DNA of 44,817 nt from DATBFX01 sp036558305 (lineage in GTDB: Bacteria > Chloroflexota > Chloroflexia > Thermomicrobiales > UBA6265): the NCBI GenBank assembly GCA_036558305.1, contig DATBFX010000129.1, forward strand, positions 1-44,817. The letters are read 5' to 3'. This document shows, piece after piece, positions 29,940-38,060 of this stretch; the stretch's first letter is position 1; each line of letters begins with the position of its first letter. The notes under the pieces are model-generated. The model was not told the origin of the DNA. It saw only the letters and a list, made by a program, of their open reading frames with translations, and searched no databases. A program made the position numbers and the translations under genes.

Positions 29940-30962
29940 GTGTCGCTCGTGGTTCACGGCGGGAACCTGGCCATCCCTTCGCCTCCCGAAAGGAGCGGCG
30001 CCATCGAGGCTTCTATCCTCGACCTGATCGCTCGCCATGGGGTGCTGATCGCGGCGTTGGTGATCTTTGCCGGCGAACTCGGGTTGCCGACCGGGATTCC
30101 GGCCGAGATCGCGCTGATGATTGCCGGCGCGTACGGTATCCACTCGCCGGCGGGGCTGGTCGGTGGTCTCCTCCTCGTCGCCGCGGGCGACCTGCTGGGC
30201 ACGATGACGCTCTTCCTGGCGATCCGCACGGGCGGCGTGCGCCTGGTGTCGATCATCCGCAAGCGAGCCGGCGTCGATCCGGCGTCGGAGGACGTCTTCA
30301 CCCGTATCCGCCGGCGTTTGCACGGCCACGATAGTCTGGCCGTCTTCGTGGGGCGGCTGCTGCCGCTGGTGCGGATGCCGGTCACGATTTGGGCGGGGCT
30401 TTCCCGGATGCCGGTGCGGGCGTTCGTCGTCGGCGCCGCGCCCGCGGGAGCGATCTGGGCAGGGTTGCCGATCGCGCTCGGGTATGCACTCCGGGTCCAC
30501 GTCCACGCAATCGCCGAACGGTACACGAACGCGAGTCACATCCTGCTCATCATTTCGCCCGCGGTCGGGTTGATCATCGCCGCGGTCACGTGGATCCGTC
30601 GTGGGAAGACCTCGTTGTCGCGTCTGCGCCGCGGCCGGGCGCTGGCCGGCTTCGCGATCGCGGCGGCGACGGTCGTCTACCTGGGGACGATCGCCTGGCA
30701 TGAACTCGGGCGCCGGCCGGTGCCGGTGATGCTGCCGAAGCCGGTGCTCTATTTTTGGCTCGGCGCGCTCGGGGTTCTGGCCGTCGCGCTGGTCGGCATC
30801 GCCGTCGTCGATTTCCAACGTGCGCGTTCGCTGCAGCCAACGCATCGATCGGAGAGCGAGGCGTTGCTGACCGAATCGGTGCTCTCCTCGGCGTGGGTCG
30901 GATTGGTGCTCGCCATCGGGGTGGTGATCCTTTTGATCGAACACAGGTATCCCACGATCTGA
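29940..30962 (+). CDS. DedA/VTT-domain membrane protein with a long C-terminal extension
   Basis: A polytopic protein of up to 340 residues. The first 200 residues are the DedA/SNARE-associated (VTT) domain: IFAGELGLPTGIPAEIALMIAG, a reentrant-loop motif near GGLLLVAAGDLLGTM, and FVGRLLPLVRMPVTIWAGLSRMP, with the conserved Arg pair of these lipid or proton-motive transporters. A second part with three or four more helices follows and is not usual for DedA proteins of about 200 residues. The start is uncertain. GTG 29940 lacks a ribosome site, whereas a strong GAAAGGAG at 29987-29994 points to codon ATC at 30002, where the homologous region begins. Confidence 0.78.
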   Translation: MSLVVHGGNLAIPSPPERSGAIEASILDLIARHGVLIAALVIFAGELGLPTGIPAEIALMIAGAYGIHSPAGLVGGLLLVAAGDLLGTMTLFLAIRTGGVRLVSIIRKRAGVDPASEDVFTRIRRRLHGHDSLAVFVGRLLPLVRMPVTIWAGLSRMPVRAFVVGAAPAGAIWAGLPIALGYALRVHVHAIAERYTNASHILLIISPAVGLIIAAVTWIRRGKTSLSRLRRGRALAGFAIAAATVVYLGTIAWHELGRRPVPVMLPKPVLYFWLGALGVLAVALVGIAVVDFQRARSLQPTHRSESEALLTESVLSSAWVGLVLAIGVVILLIEHRYPTI

Positions 30963-31022
30963 AAGCCGCTCGGGCGCGGGGCTGAACTGCCCAGCGGTCG
31001 ACCGCCTCAAGAGGGCTGAGCG

Positions 31023-31799
31023 TTGAAAAGGTCTTCCAAAGACGACACGCCGCGTCGGACCGAACGGGACGATTCCCCCGTGAAACCGGCCCCCCCTTCC
31101 TGGTGGCAGAACCGTCAGCATCTCCTGATCGATGCCGACGACACGTTGTGGGAGAACAACCGCTACTTCGAGGAGGCGATCGAGGAGTTCATCGATTTTC
31201 TCGATCACTCGCGGTTGACGAGCGTCGAAGTGCGGGCGGTGCTGGACGAGATCGAACTCGCCAATACGCTGGTGCACGGCTACGGGGCGCGCAGTTTTAC
31301 GCGGAGTCTCCGTGCCTGTTACGAGCACCTGGCGGAGCGCCACATCCGGGACGAGGACCTCGCGGTGGTGATGGACTTCGGCGAGCGGATCTTGCGCCAA
31401 CACATGGAGGTCATCCCCGGCGTCGAAGAGACGCTACGGGTGCTGGTCGATCGGCACGATCTGGTGCTGTTCACGAAGGGGCAGCACGAGGAGCAGAAGC
31501 TCAAAATCGACCGCTCGGGGTTGGCCGGCTATTTCTCGCGGGCGGTGATCGTGTCCGAGAAGGACGAAGGGACGTACCGCCGGCACGTCGCCGAACTCGG
31601 CTTCGACTCGGCGCGGACGTGGATGGTCGGCAACTCGCCGAAGTCGGACATCAACCCGGCGCTGGCGGCGGGGTTGAACGCGGTCTACGTGCCGCACGAG
31701 CGGACGTGGCGCCTGGAGCACCAGGAGGTTGCCGGTGGCGAGGAGCGGGGGCGACTGCTCGTTCTGGGGCGCTTCGCCGAGTTGGTCGATCATTTCTGA
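31023..31799 (+). CDS. HAD-superfamily hydrolase
   Basis: A 258-residue phosphatase-like protein. HAD motif I is LLIDADDTLWENN (Asp37 nucleophile, Asp39). Motif II Thr is in LVLFTKGQHEEQ, motif III Lys in VIVSEKDEGTY, and motif IV in TWMVGNSPKSDINPALAAG. Insertion of an alpha-helical cap between motifs I and II fits the nucleotidase-like (YjjG type) group. The TTG start at 31023 follows GAGGG at a fair distance; GTG 31081 would remove a disordered, charged lead. It sits 60 bases after the DedA-family gene on the same strand. Confidence 0.85.
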   Translation: MKRSSKDDTPRRTERDDSPVKPAPPSWWQNRQHLLIDADDTLWENNRYFEEAIEEFIDFLDHSRLTSVEVRAVLDEIELANTLVHGYGARSFTRSLRACYEHLAERHIRDEDLAVVMDFGERILRQHMEVIPGVEETLRVLVDRHDLVLFTKGQHEEQKLKIDRSGLAGYFSRAVIVSEKDEGTYRRHVAELGFDSARTWMVGNSPKSDINPALAAGLNAVYVPHERTWRLEHQEVAGGEERGRLLVLGRFAELVDHF

Positions 31800-32150
31800 G
31801 GTCCTTCGGTGCGCCCGAACCGGTGAGTGGTCCGTGACGACGGGTGATACCTTTGTCGACTTGCTCGCGCACTCTTTCCAGCGTGCGGTGGACTCGTCTA
31901 TGATTGTCCGTGGCGGGCGCGGATGGGAACGCCGCGGACGGCCCGGTATTTGGACCGACAGGATGGATTGATCGAACGCGAGCTTGGATCAGAGATGTTC
32001 GACTCGGGTGACATGGCGAAGCGACTACGCGGCGCGATCGGTTCATTCTGAGAAGTATCCAGCCGGCGGCAATCACGACCGCCGCCTCATCCACACAACC
32101 CGCAGGCGAGATCATGTGGTCTTTGGTTCACGTCGATAAGTGAGGACAAC
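31800..32150. other. Intergenic gap upstream of the PIG-L gene
   Basis: About 350 bases without a supportable gene. TATGAT at 31899-31904 could be a -10 (with a poor TTCCAG at -35), which would give the PIG-L gene a leader of about 240 bases. I see no clear fold in that leader. Confidence 0.35.
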
Positions 32151-33053
32151 ATGGAGAGAGAACCCCGTTTGATGTGCGTGCTTGCTCATCCCGACGACGA
32201 ATCGCTCGCTCTCGGCGGCACACTGGCCATGTACGCCGCCGCGGGCGTCGAAACGTCGCTCGTCATGGCCACCCGCGGCGAGCGCGGCTGGACGGGCGAA
32301 GCCGGAGCGTATCCCGGTCCCAGGGCGCTCGGCCGCACCCGCGAGGCGGAGCTTCGCGGCGCGGCGCGAGCCCTCGGCATCCGCGACCTGGTCTTTCTCG
32401 ACGAGATCGACGGCGAACTGGACCAGGCCGATCCGCGCGCGGTGATCGCGCGGGTGGTCGCCGAGATTCGCCGGTTTCGCCCCGACGTGGTCGTCACGTT
32501 CGGTCCCGACGGCGTCTATGGGCACCCCGATCACGTCGCGATCTCCCAATTGACGACGGCGGCCATCGTCTGCGCCGCGGACACGGCGTACGAAGGGGAG
32601 GGAGAGCGGCGCCCCCACCGGGTCGACAAGCTGTACTACCGCATCTGGACCGCTGGCGAGCGCGCCGTCTACGAGGCGGTCTTCGGCGACGTCGCGATCG
32701 ACGTCGCCGGAACCCGGCGGGCATGGGTCGCCTGGCCCGATTGGTTGGTGACGACCCAGTTCGACGCGGCCGACTCCTGGTCGACGGTCCGGGAAGCCGT
32801 CTCCTGTCACCGCAGCCAGCTCGGCAACGGCGAGGCGTTTGCCGGGATGAGCGCGGCGAACCATCGGCGTCTTTGGGGGCCTCAGCAGTTCTACCGCGCG
32901 ATGAGCGCCGTCGCGGTGGGCGCGGGAATGGAGGATGATCTGTTCGCCGGACTCGACTCGCAACCTCGTCTTCGTCGCCTGCGTGCCACCGGTTCCGATG
33001 GAACGTTCGACGCGGACGGCGCTTCCCTGGGGCGGCAGGAATCGGCGGCCTGA
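32151..33053 (+). CDS. PIG-L/LmbE-family deacetylase
   Basis: A 300-residue zinc-dependent N-deacetylase. The family signature AHPDDES (residues 12-18) supplies His13, Asp15 and Asp16, and GVYGHPDHVAI near residue 124 supplies the third zinc-binding His. Close relatives remove acetyl from GlcNAc-inositol (mycothiol) or GlcNAc-malate (bacillithiol), and related proteins act on other N-acyl sugars or antibiotics. The length and the WTGEAGAYPGPRALGRTREAE block fit the MshB/BshB-like branch, but the substrate is open. GAGGA lies five bases before the ATG. Confidence 0.88.
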   Translation: MEREPRLMCVLAHPDDESLALGGTLAMYAAAGVETSLVMATRGERGWTGEAGAYPGPRALGRTREAELRGAARALGIRDLVFLDEIDGELDQADPRAVIARVVAEIRRFRPDVVVTFGPDGVYGHPDHVAISQLTTAAIVCAADTAYEGEGERRPHRVDKLYYRIWTAGERAVYEAVFGDVAIDVAGTRRAWVAWPDWLVTTQFDAADSWSTVREAVSCHRSQLGNGEAFAGMSAANHRRLWGPQQFYRAMSAVAVGAGMEDDLFAGLDSQPRLRRLRATGSDGTFDADGASLGRQESAA

Positions 33054-33284
33054 GCGTATCGTGCTCACCGGTTCGGCAGATCGCGGCTCGACCGGGGAGC
33101 CCCGAGAACGAGTCGGGGTTGCCCGCGTGCCCCGGTTCGTGTGCCGGGTGGTATCCGGCGCGTCCTCCCCGATCGCGGTGTCGTTCGTTTTGACGACACG
33201 CGCGGTCCGCCCGGCGGCTATGATCGTACCTTGGCCGTGATGAACGGGACGTGGTGACGCTAAGCCGACGTTGGGAGATGCGAT

Positions 33285-34508
33285 ATGGAGACGGAGCTGC
33301 CGAAAGGACTGACGCTTGACATCGCGAAGGCTTGGTTCGGGACGAAGACGACGGGCCGGTTCAACCCGCAAGGTGCGATCGGCAAGGCGTGGCTCGGTCT
33401 TGGGTGTTTTCCCGAACTGACGGAAATCGAGGACGTCGGCGGGGCCGAGTATCACCGCTTCGCCGACGGCACCGTCTTTCGGGGGTCCGAACGCGTCGCC
33501 GCAGCGGCGGGGGGCGGGTTGCCGGACGGCATCGGCGCCGACCTGGTCACGCGCTGGTACGGCCAGGCCCGCGAGGGCGCACGGACCTACCGGTTCGCGC
33601 AGGATCATCCGGTCGGGCGATTGTGGCTGGGGCTGGGGCGATTTCCCGAACTGGAGTGGGTCGGCACCTTCGATGTCCGGCGCTATTTCCGGTACGCGGA
33701 CGGCACGGTGATCTACCGACCCGACGCCGACACGAGCGGCTACCGGGTGATGGGCGCCAACACGAACGGCGGTCTGTTCCCGGACGGGATGGACCAGGAC
33801 CTGGCCGAGTTGTGGTTCGGCGAGAAGTTCAACCCCGCGGGGGCCGTCAGCCAACTCTGGCTGAAAATCGGCCAGCAGCGCAAACGCTTCCCGGCCTACC
33901 TGGGCGACGTGCAAACGCCGGACGGACAGTTCTTCCGGTTCGCCGACGGCTCGGTTTTCCGCCGCGCCCAACCGGACGAAGACCCGACCCTCTTTCCGGC
34001 GCCGGTGATGTCGATGACGTCGATTTGGGGCGGCGGCGAGCGCGCCATCAACCAGGGGTTCGGCCCGACCCCCTTCTCGCTGGACCCCGACAACTGCGCC
34101 CAGTTCTACGCCTGGACGGCAGACTTCGGGATCGCCCGCTGTTCCCACTCCGGCCTGGACATCGACATGCCGAGCGGGACCAAGCTGTTCGCGCCGATGC
34201 CCGGCACGGTGACCTGTGCCGGTACGGGAACCGGACCCGGCGCCGACGGCTTCGGGTGCGCCGCCTACCCCGACACCGACGGCGGGGCCGGTCGCCTCGA
34301 GTTCATGATGGACAACGGCGTCATGCTCATCCTTGGCCACGCCAGCGAAGCCGACGTCGTGGTCGGTCAGCGGGCCGCGGCCGGCGATTTCGTCGGTCGC
34401 AGCGGGACGGACAACGGCGACCACCTCCACCTCGAAACGCGGGTGCGCGACCAGAACACCCCGTCGGGTTGGCGAATCGTCGACCCGCGGGATATCCTCG
34501 GGCGCTGA
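33285..34508 (+). CDS. M23 (LytM) peptidase with three N-terminal repeats
   Basis: A 407-residue protein. Residues 1-230 are three copies of a repeat of about 70 residues, each starting LA.LWFG..FNP.GA....WL..G and ending FRFADGTVFR. They look like LGFP-type or other wall-binding modules. Residues 245-400 are a zinc metallopeptidase of family M23: CSHSGLDIDMPSGTKLFAPM with the first His and Asp, LGHASEADVVVGQRA, and HLHLET with the catalytic and metal His pair. Such enzymes cut peptidoglycan cross-bridges, yet no signal peptide is present at MET-1. TATGAT at 33219-33224 is a candidate -10, and GGGAG lies seven bases before the ATG. Confidence 0.8.
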   Translation: METELPKGLTLDIAKAWFGTKTTGRFNPQGAIGKAWLGLGCFPELTEIEDVGGAEYHRFADGTVFRGSERVAAAAGGGLPDGIGADLVTRWYGQAREGARTYRFAQDHPVGRLWLGLGRFPELEWVGTFDVRRYFRYADGTVIYRPDADTSGYRVMGANTNGGLFPDGMDQDLAELWFGEKFNPAGAVSQLWLKIGQQRKRFPAYLGDVQTPDGQFFRFADGSVFRRAQPDEDPTLFPAPVMSMTSIWGGGERAINQGFGPTPFSLDPDNCAQFYAWTADFGIARCSHSGLDIDMPSGTKLFAPMPGTVTCAGTGTGPGADGFGCAAYPDTDGGAGRLEFMMDNGVMLILGHASEADVVVGQRAAAGDFVGRSGTDNGDHLHLETRVRDQNTPSGWRIVDPRDILGR

Positions 34509-34647
34509 AAGGCGTCATTCTCCCGACCGTGTCGTAGGTCTTCGGGCGGCGGGTGGACGCTACGCCATCGACGGCCGTTGAGCGGTTTGCGGCGTTGCTG
34601 AGATACGCTCTCCGTCAGGCACCGATGTGTCGCCAAGGAGGAGGATC

Positions 34648-35412
34648 GTGGCGGGCACGGTAAAACCCGTTGCCTTCGTGACGGGCGGATCGCGCGGTGT
34701 CGGTGCCGCGACCGTGCTTGCGTTCGCGGATCGCGGGTACGATGTGGTCTTGTCGTATCGCAACAAGGCAACGCGTGCGATGGCGATCGCGGATGAGGCA
34801 AATCGGCACGGCGCTTCGGTTCTCCCCCTGGCCGCCGATATCACGAAATCGGACGAGCTGGCTCGGCTCTTCGAGGCGATTGAGGATTGGCGAGGACGGC
34901 TCGATGCGGTCGTGCTCAATGCGTCGGGTGGTCTTGAGCGCGATCTGCTGGCCACCGACCTGGGCTACCCGCTGCACATCAATCGTGACGCTCAACTCGC
35001 CGTGGTGGAGGGTAGCTTGCGATTGATGAATGGCGGCACCATCGTGTTCGTGACCAGCCACTGGGCCCACCTCTACGGCCGGGTGCCGCAATTGCCGACG
35101 TACGAGCCGATCGCCGCCAGCAAACACGCGGGCGAGCAGGCTCTTCGGTTGTTGCAGCCGCGGTTGACCACGGCAAGCGTGCGTCTGATCGTGGTCACCG
35201 GCGATCTGATCGAAGGCACGATCACCGCAAAATTGCTGGAGCGTGCGACGCCGGGATTGGCGGCCAATCGGCAGGACGCCGTCGGCTGGCTGCCCACACC
35301 GAGCGACATGGCCGAGGCCATCGTGTCGGCCACGATGGACAACTCCCTCCCCAGCGGGCACACGGTGGTGGTTGGCGGAACGCTCGATTCGATCGTTTCA
35401 TGGGGGCATTGA
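34648..35412 (+). CDS. Short-chain dehydrogenase-like protein with altered active site
   Basis: A 254-residue Rossmann-fold SDR. The cofactor motif TGGSRGVG lies at residues 12-19, and YRNK near 38 hints at NADP preference. NASGG stands in place of the usual NNAG, and the Ser of the active site is likely in FVTSHWAH. The normal Y-x-x-x-K is replaced: the sequence reads YEPIAASK, so the Tyr is seven residues before the Lys and Ile occupies the expected Tyr position. It may be catalytically divergent. The GTG start has AAGGAGGAGG directly upstream. It converges with the alpha/beta hydrolase gene. Confidence 0.82.
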   Translation: MAGTVKPVAFVTGGSRGVGAATVLAFADRGYDVVLSYRNKATRAMAIADEANRHGASVLPLAADITKSDELARLFEAIEDWRGRLDAVVLNASGGLERDLLATDLGYPLHINRDAQLAVVEGSLRLMNGGTIVFVTSHWAHLYGRVPQLPTYEPIAASKHAGEQALRLLQPRLTTASVRLIVVTGDLIEGTITAKLLERATPGLAANRQDAVGWLPTPSDMAEAIVSATMDNSLPSGHTVVVGGTLDSIVSWGH

Positions 35413-35458
35413 CGCCCACCGGGCCAACCGAGTCCAGCCGCTGTCGCCTGCCGTGCCT

Positions 35459-36172
35459 CTACACCGAGAGCAGCCGCGACGCCAATTCCTCCGGCGCGGA
35501 GAAGAACGGCGCGTGGCCGGTGTCGAGCGACAGCACGCGTTCGCACGGGAGAGTGCCGTACATCCGGCGCTGCATGGCCGTGCCCAGGGCGTGGTCGCGG
35601 CGGGTTTCGACGTAGATGCGGCGAACACGACCGAAGCGTTCGGGGATGACGGAGATCGGGGTCGCGGCCGGGGCGATCGGTTCGGGGCAGACGCGGGCGA
35701 TGGCGCCGGCGACGGTCGGGTCGGTGCAGTCGTGGTAGAAGACGTCGCGCAGCGATTCGGGGCGGACGGCAATGATGCTCTGGGTGGGGTAGGAGAGGAG
35801 ATTGGCGGCCAAGAGTGAATCGCGGTCGGTCAGACCGACGTCGAGGGCCGACTCGCCGTTGCGCAGCAGGAAGGCGGCCAGGTAGACGAGGACCGCGACG
35901 CCGTCGGGACAGTGCTCGGCGACCTGGCTGATGACCGCACCGGCCGTGCCGTGTCCGACGAGCACGACCGGTTCGCCGGCTCCGGCGACGAACCGGAGCA
36001 TCGCCTCGGTGTAGAGGCGGAGCGTGATCTCGGCCGCGAGGGTGCGATCGTCGCCGTGACCGGGGAGATCGGGTGTCTCGACCCGATGGCCGCCCGCCCG
36101 GAGGAGCGGGGCGACGCGTTCCCAACACCAACCGCCGTGCCATGGCCCATGCACCAGCACGAACGTCGCCAT
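35459..36172 (-). CDS. Alpha/beta-hydrolase-fold protein lacking the nucleophile
   Basis: A 237-residue protein of the esterase/hydroxynitrile-lyase-like (EstC, MeNL) branch: VLVHGPWHGGWCWERVAPLLR at the start, TPDLPGHG, then the nucleophile elbow. The elbow reads LVGHGTAG, with Gly where the catalytic Ser of G-H-S-M-G-G should be. The acid is present in ETRRDHAL (Asp) and the base in DTGHAPFF (His). An ordinary ester-hydrolase mechanism is therefore excluded. It may be a binding protein, a lyase of altered chemistry or a decayed copy. The frame is intact over its full length, which argues against simple decay. Confidence 0.8.
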   Translation of the reverse strand: MATFVLVHGPWHGGWCWERVAPLLRAGGHRVETPDLPGHGDDRTLAAEITLRLYTEAMLRFVAGAGEPVVLVGHGTAGAVISQVAEHCPDGVAVLVYLAAFLLRNGESALDVGLTDRDSLLAANLLSYPTQSIIAVRPESLRDVFYHDCTDPTVAGAIARVCPEPIAPAATPISVIPERFGRVRRIYVETRRDHALGTAMQRRMYGTLPCERVLSLDTGHAPFFSAPEELASRLLSV

Positions 36173-36250
36173 CCGGTCCCCACGTTCCTCGTCGCGCCGC
36201 AGCCACCGGCGCTAAGGCTGGTACGAAGGCCGATGGCGGTCGGATCAGCG

Positions 36251-36340
36251 GAGGACGGGGACGGAGGGCGGAGAATCCGAGAGAGGACTGAGGACTGAGG
36301 ACTGAGTGAGAGAGGCGGTTCCGCCTTCCGCCTCCCGCCC
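36251..36340. repeat. Repeat-rich gap with three tandem GGACTGA units
   Basis: GGACTGA occurs three times in tandem at 36285-36305. To the left are GAGGACGGGG and ACGGAGGGCGGA words. To the right is a run of CCGCCTT/CCGCCTC/CCGCCCT 7-bp units (about 36320-36340). The GGACTGA unit also occurs inside the array at 29236-29249. It separates two same-strand genes. Confidence 0.65.
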
Positions 36341-36341
36341 T

Positions 36342-36800
36342 TCACTCGGCGTCTGGTCCGGCCAGCAACCGGTCCGCTTCGGCGAGCGCGATGCCGAAGA
36401 CGGCGTGCGCGGCGATCATGACGGCGAGGCGGGAGGGGCGATCGTGGCGCGGACTCGGGTAGAGACCGAGGGCGGGCAGCAGCAGGCCGTAGCTCACGGT
36501 CCAGACGGCCAGACCGTAGCCGAGCCCGGCCGCGGGCGGCGCGGCGGGGAGGAACGAGCGCAGGGACGAGTAGACCGCACCGCAGAGACCGCCGAAGCCG
36601 AAGTGGGCGGCGAACCAGGCGGCGTCGAATGCCGGCGGCGAAAGGTCGTCGTCGACGTCGCCGCGCTCGGCGAGCCTGGCGGAGATCTGCTTCGGCGGTG
36701 GGCTGCCGAGCCAACCAGCGGCGCGACCGGCGGCGATGACGGCGGTCATCGGTACCGTCGCGGCGATCCCCGCCAGGAGTCCACGCACGCGTTCGTCCAT
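36342..36800 (-). CDS. Small membrane protein, possibly YagU/DUF6789-like
   Basis: A 152-residue protein with about four hydrophobic helices: VRGLLAGIAATVPMTAVIAA at the start, FAAHFGFGGLCGAVYSSL, GYGLAVWTVSYGLLLPALGL and LAVMIAAHAVFGIALAEADRL. The spacing, with a charged loop of about 30 residues after helix 1 (PPKQISARLAERGDVDDDL), resembles small YagU/DUF6789-type proteins, whose function is unknown. It starts with ATG at 36800. Confidence 0.6.
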   Translation of the reverse strand: MDERVRGLLAGIAATVPMTAVIAAGRAAGWLGSPPPKQISARLAERGDVDDDLSPPAFDAAWFAAHFGFGGLCGAVYSSLRSFLPAAPPAAGLGYGLAVWTVSYGLLLPALGLYPSPRHDRPSRLAVMIAAHAVFGIALAEADRLLAGPDAE

Positions 36801-36888
36801 TGCCGCTGCACTCCGCGCGACCGGGGCGAATCGCCGGCCGCGCCGCCCGAGACAGAGGCAAGCGCCGTGCCGAGGCGAAGGTGACGGA

Positions 36889-37524
36889 TCACCGGTCGCG
36901 GGAGCGCGGCTCGTCCGGGGCGAAGATCTTGGCGAGGAGCGGACTGGTGAATTCGCTGGCGAGACACTCCATGTAAACGATGTCCCATAGCCGGCCGCCC
37001 ATCAGGGCCGCTTCCCGCCGGCGACCGAACTCGCGGAAACCGGCCTTCTCGTAAGCGCGGATGCCGGCGACGTTGTAGGCCATGACGTAGAGTATCAGGT
37101 TGTGGAGACCGAGGGCGGTGAAGGCGTAGTCGAGCATGAGCCGCGTGGCCTCGGTGCCGAACCCGCGACCGCGCGCGTCCGCCTCGCCGATGAGGATGCC
37201 GAATTCGGCGGTGCGGTTGCGGTGATCGATCCGGTGGAGACTGGTGGTGCCGATCGGGCGCCGGGTCGCACGCTCGTAGATGGTGAACGAGGCGTCGGTC
37301 GGGTTGGCGATGACCCCGTCGAACCAGGCAGTTTCGGCGTCGGTGGAGACCGGCCGGGGTGGGACGCCGAGGTTGCGCGCGGCCGCGAAGTCGTTGATCC
37401 ACCGCTCGTAGGTCGAGAGCAGGTCGCGGCGGAGCGGACCGAGCGCAACCAGCTCGCCGACGATGTTGACGACGGGGGATTCGACGGTGGTCGATGCGGG
37501 CGGGGCCGGTGGGGGAGAAGTCAC
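36889..37524 (-). CDS. GNAT-family N-acetyltransferase (RimJ/RimL type)
   Basis: A 211-residue acetyl-CoA-dependent acetyltransferase. The fold is seen in VALGPLRRDLLSTYERWIND at the start, GTTSLHRIDHRNRTAEFGILIG as the central strands, the acetyl-CoA loop EADARGRGFGTEATRLMLDY, and VMAYNVAGIRAYEKAGFREFGRRREA at the end. This is the RimJ/RimL-like group acting on protein N-termini, antibiotics or small amines. GTG 37524 is chosen because AGGA lies eight bases upstream; the longer frame contains only low-complexity sequence. It lies 56 bases behind a small coiled-coil gene and may form an operon with it. Confidence 0.85.
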   Translation of the reverse strand: MTSPPPAPPASTTVESPVVNIVGELVALGPLRRDLLSTYERWINDFAAARNLGVPPRPVSTDAETAWFDGVIANPTDASFTIYERATRRPIGTTSLHRIDHRNRTAEFGILIGEADARGRGFGTEATRLMLDYAFTALGLHNLILYVMAYNVAGIRAYEKAGFREFGRRREAALMGGRLWDIVYMECLASEFTSPLLAKIFAPDEPRSRDR

Positions 37525-37580
37525 CCGAGCTTCCTGTTGTTCCTCGACATAACAGTCGGCGAACGCGACCGCGTCCTCGT

Positions 37581-37796
37581 TCAGATATCGTCGGAGCGGT
37601 GAACCGGCTGCGACCGCAGGGGTGTGCCTTCGAGGGCGGCGATCCGGCGCTCCAATTCCTCGATCCGGGCGAGGAGGGGGCCGGTGGCGCGGGCCACCTG
37701 GGCGTCGATCAGCTTTTGCACCTGGGTGCCGAGCGCGCCCTTGACGGCCTGGGTGGCCATCCGGTCCGCGATCGGCGGCAACGGCGTTCGTGGCAT
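37581..37796 (-). CDS. Small coiled-coil protein
   Basis: A 71-residue protein. Residues 15-55 form an amphipathic helix with coiled-coil heptads (VQKLIDAQVARATGPLLARIEELERRIAALEG), preceded by a short proline-rich start. GGAGG lies five bases before the ATG. There is no recognised family. It may be a dimerising partner or a regulator of the neighbouring acetyltransferase, but nothing shows that. Confidence 0.55.
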   Translation of the reverse strand: MPRTPLPPIADRMATQAVKGALGTQVQKLIDAQVARATGPLLARIEELERRIAALEGTPLRSQPVHRSDDI

Positions 37797-37862
37797 GGAA
37801 CCTCCCGGAGCGCGACGTCCACGCCATCCGCCGGCGTGGGCCTTGTGAAGGATACCGCCGAC

Positions 37863-37890
37863 GGAGGGCGGAAGGCGGGAGAGGACGGGG
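37863..37890. repeat. Degenerate 7-bp repeat run (GGAGGGC/GGAAGGC)
   Basis: Four consecutive 7-base units, GGAGGGC, GGAAGGC, GGGAGAG and GACGGGG, share the words of the array at 36251-36340. They lie in the divergent gap between the coiled-coil gene and the sulfatase. Confidence 0.5.
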
Positions 37891-37971
37891 GAAGACGGGG
37901 ACGCAGCGGACCACCAGCGGTTGGGGAAGCGGAGCGGATATGATGCTCCTCAGAGCGCCGCGCCGATCGAC

Positions 37972-37993
37972 GCCCGGGGTTCGAACCCCGGGC
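37972..37993. repeat. Perfect 22-bp palindrome resembling a tRNA T-arm
   Basis: The 11-base half GCCCGGGGTTC is followed by its exact reverse complement. The centre GGTTCGAACC looks like a tRNA T-loop, but no acceptor, D or anticodon stem fits the flanks, so it is not a tRNA. It may be a high-copy intergenic palindrome, an operator or a stem-loop ahead of the sulfatase gene 68 bases downstream. Confidence 0.6.
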
Positions 37994-38060
37994 TCACCCG
38001 GATACCACCCAAAGCGTACCCGGATGAATCAGGCTAACAAGCCAGACCGAGGGCAGCGGG

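Noticed and set aside
32112..34430. A 772-codon minus-strand open frame
   Set aside because: It lies opposite the PIG-L and M23 genes, whose motifs are clear on the plus strand. No domain is visible in the minus reading.
37920..38010. A tRNA gene suggested by a T-loop-like GGTTCGAACC
   Set aside because: The sequence is a perfect palindrome, and no acceptor, D-arm or anticodon stem can be fitted on either strand.
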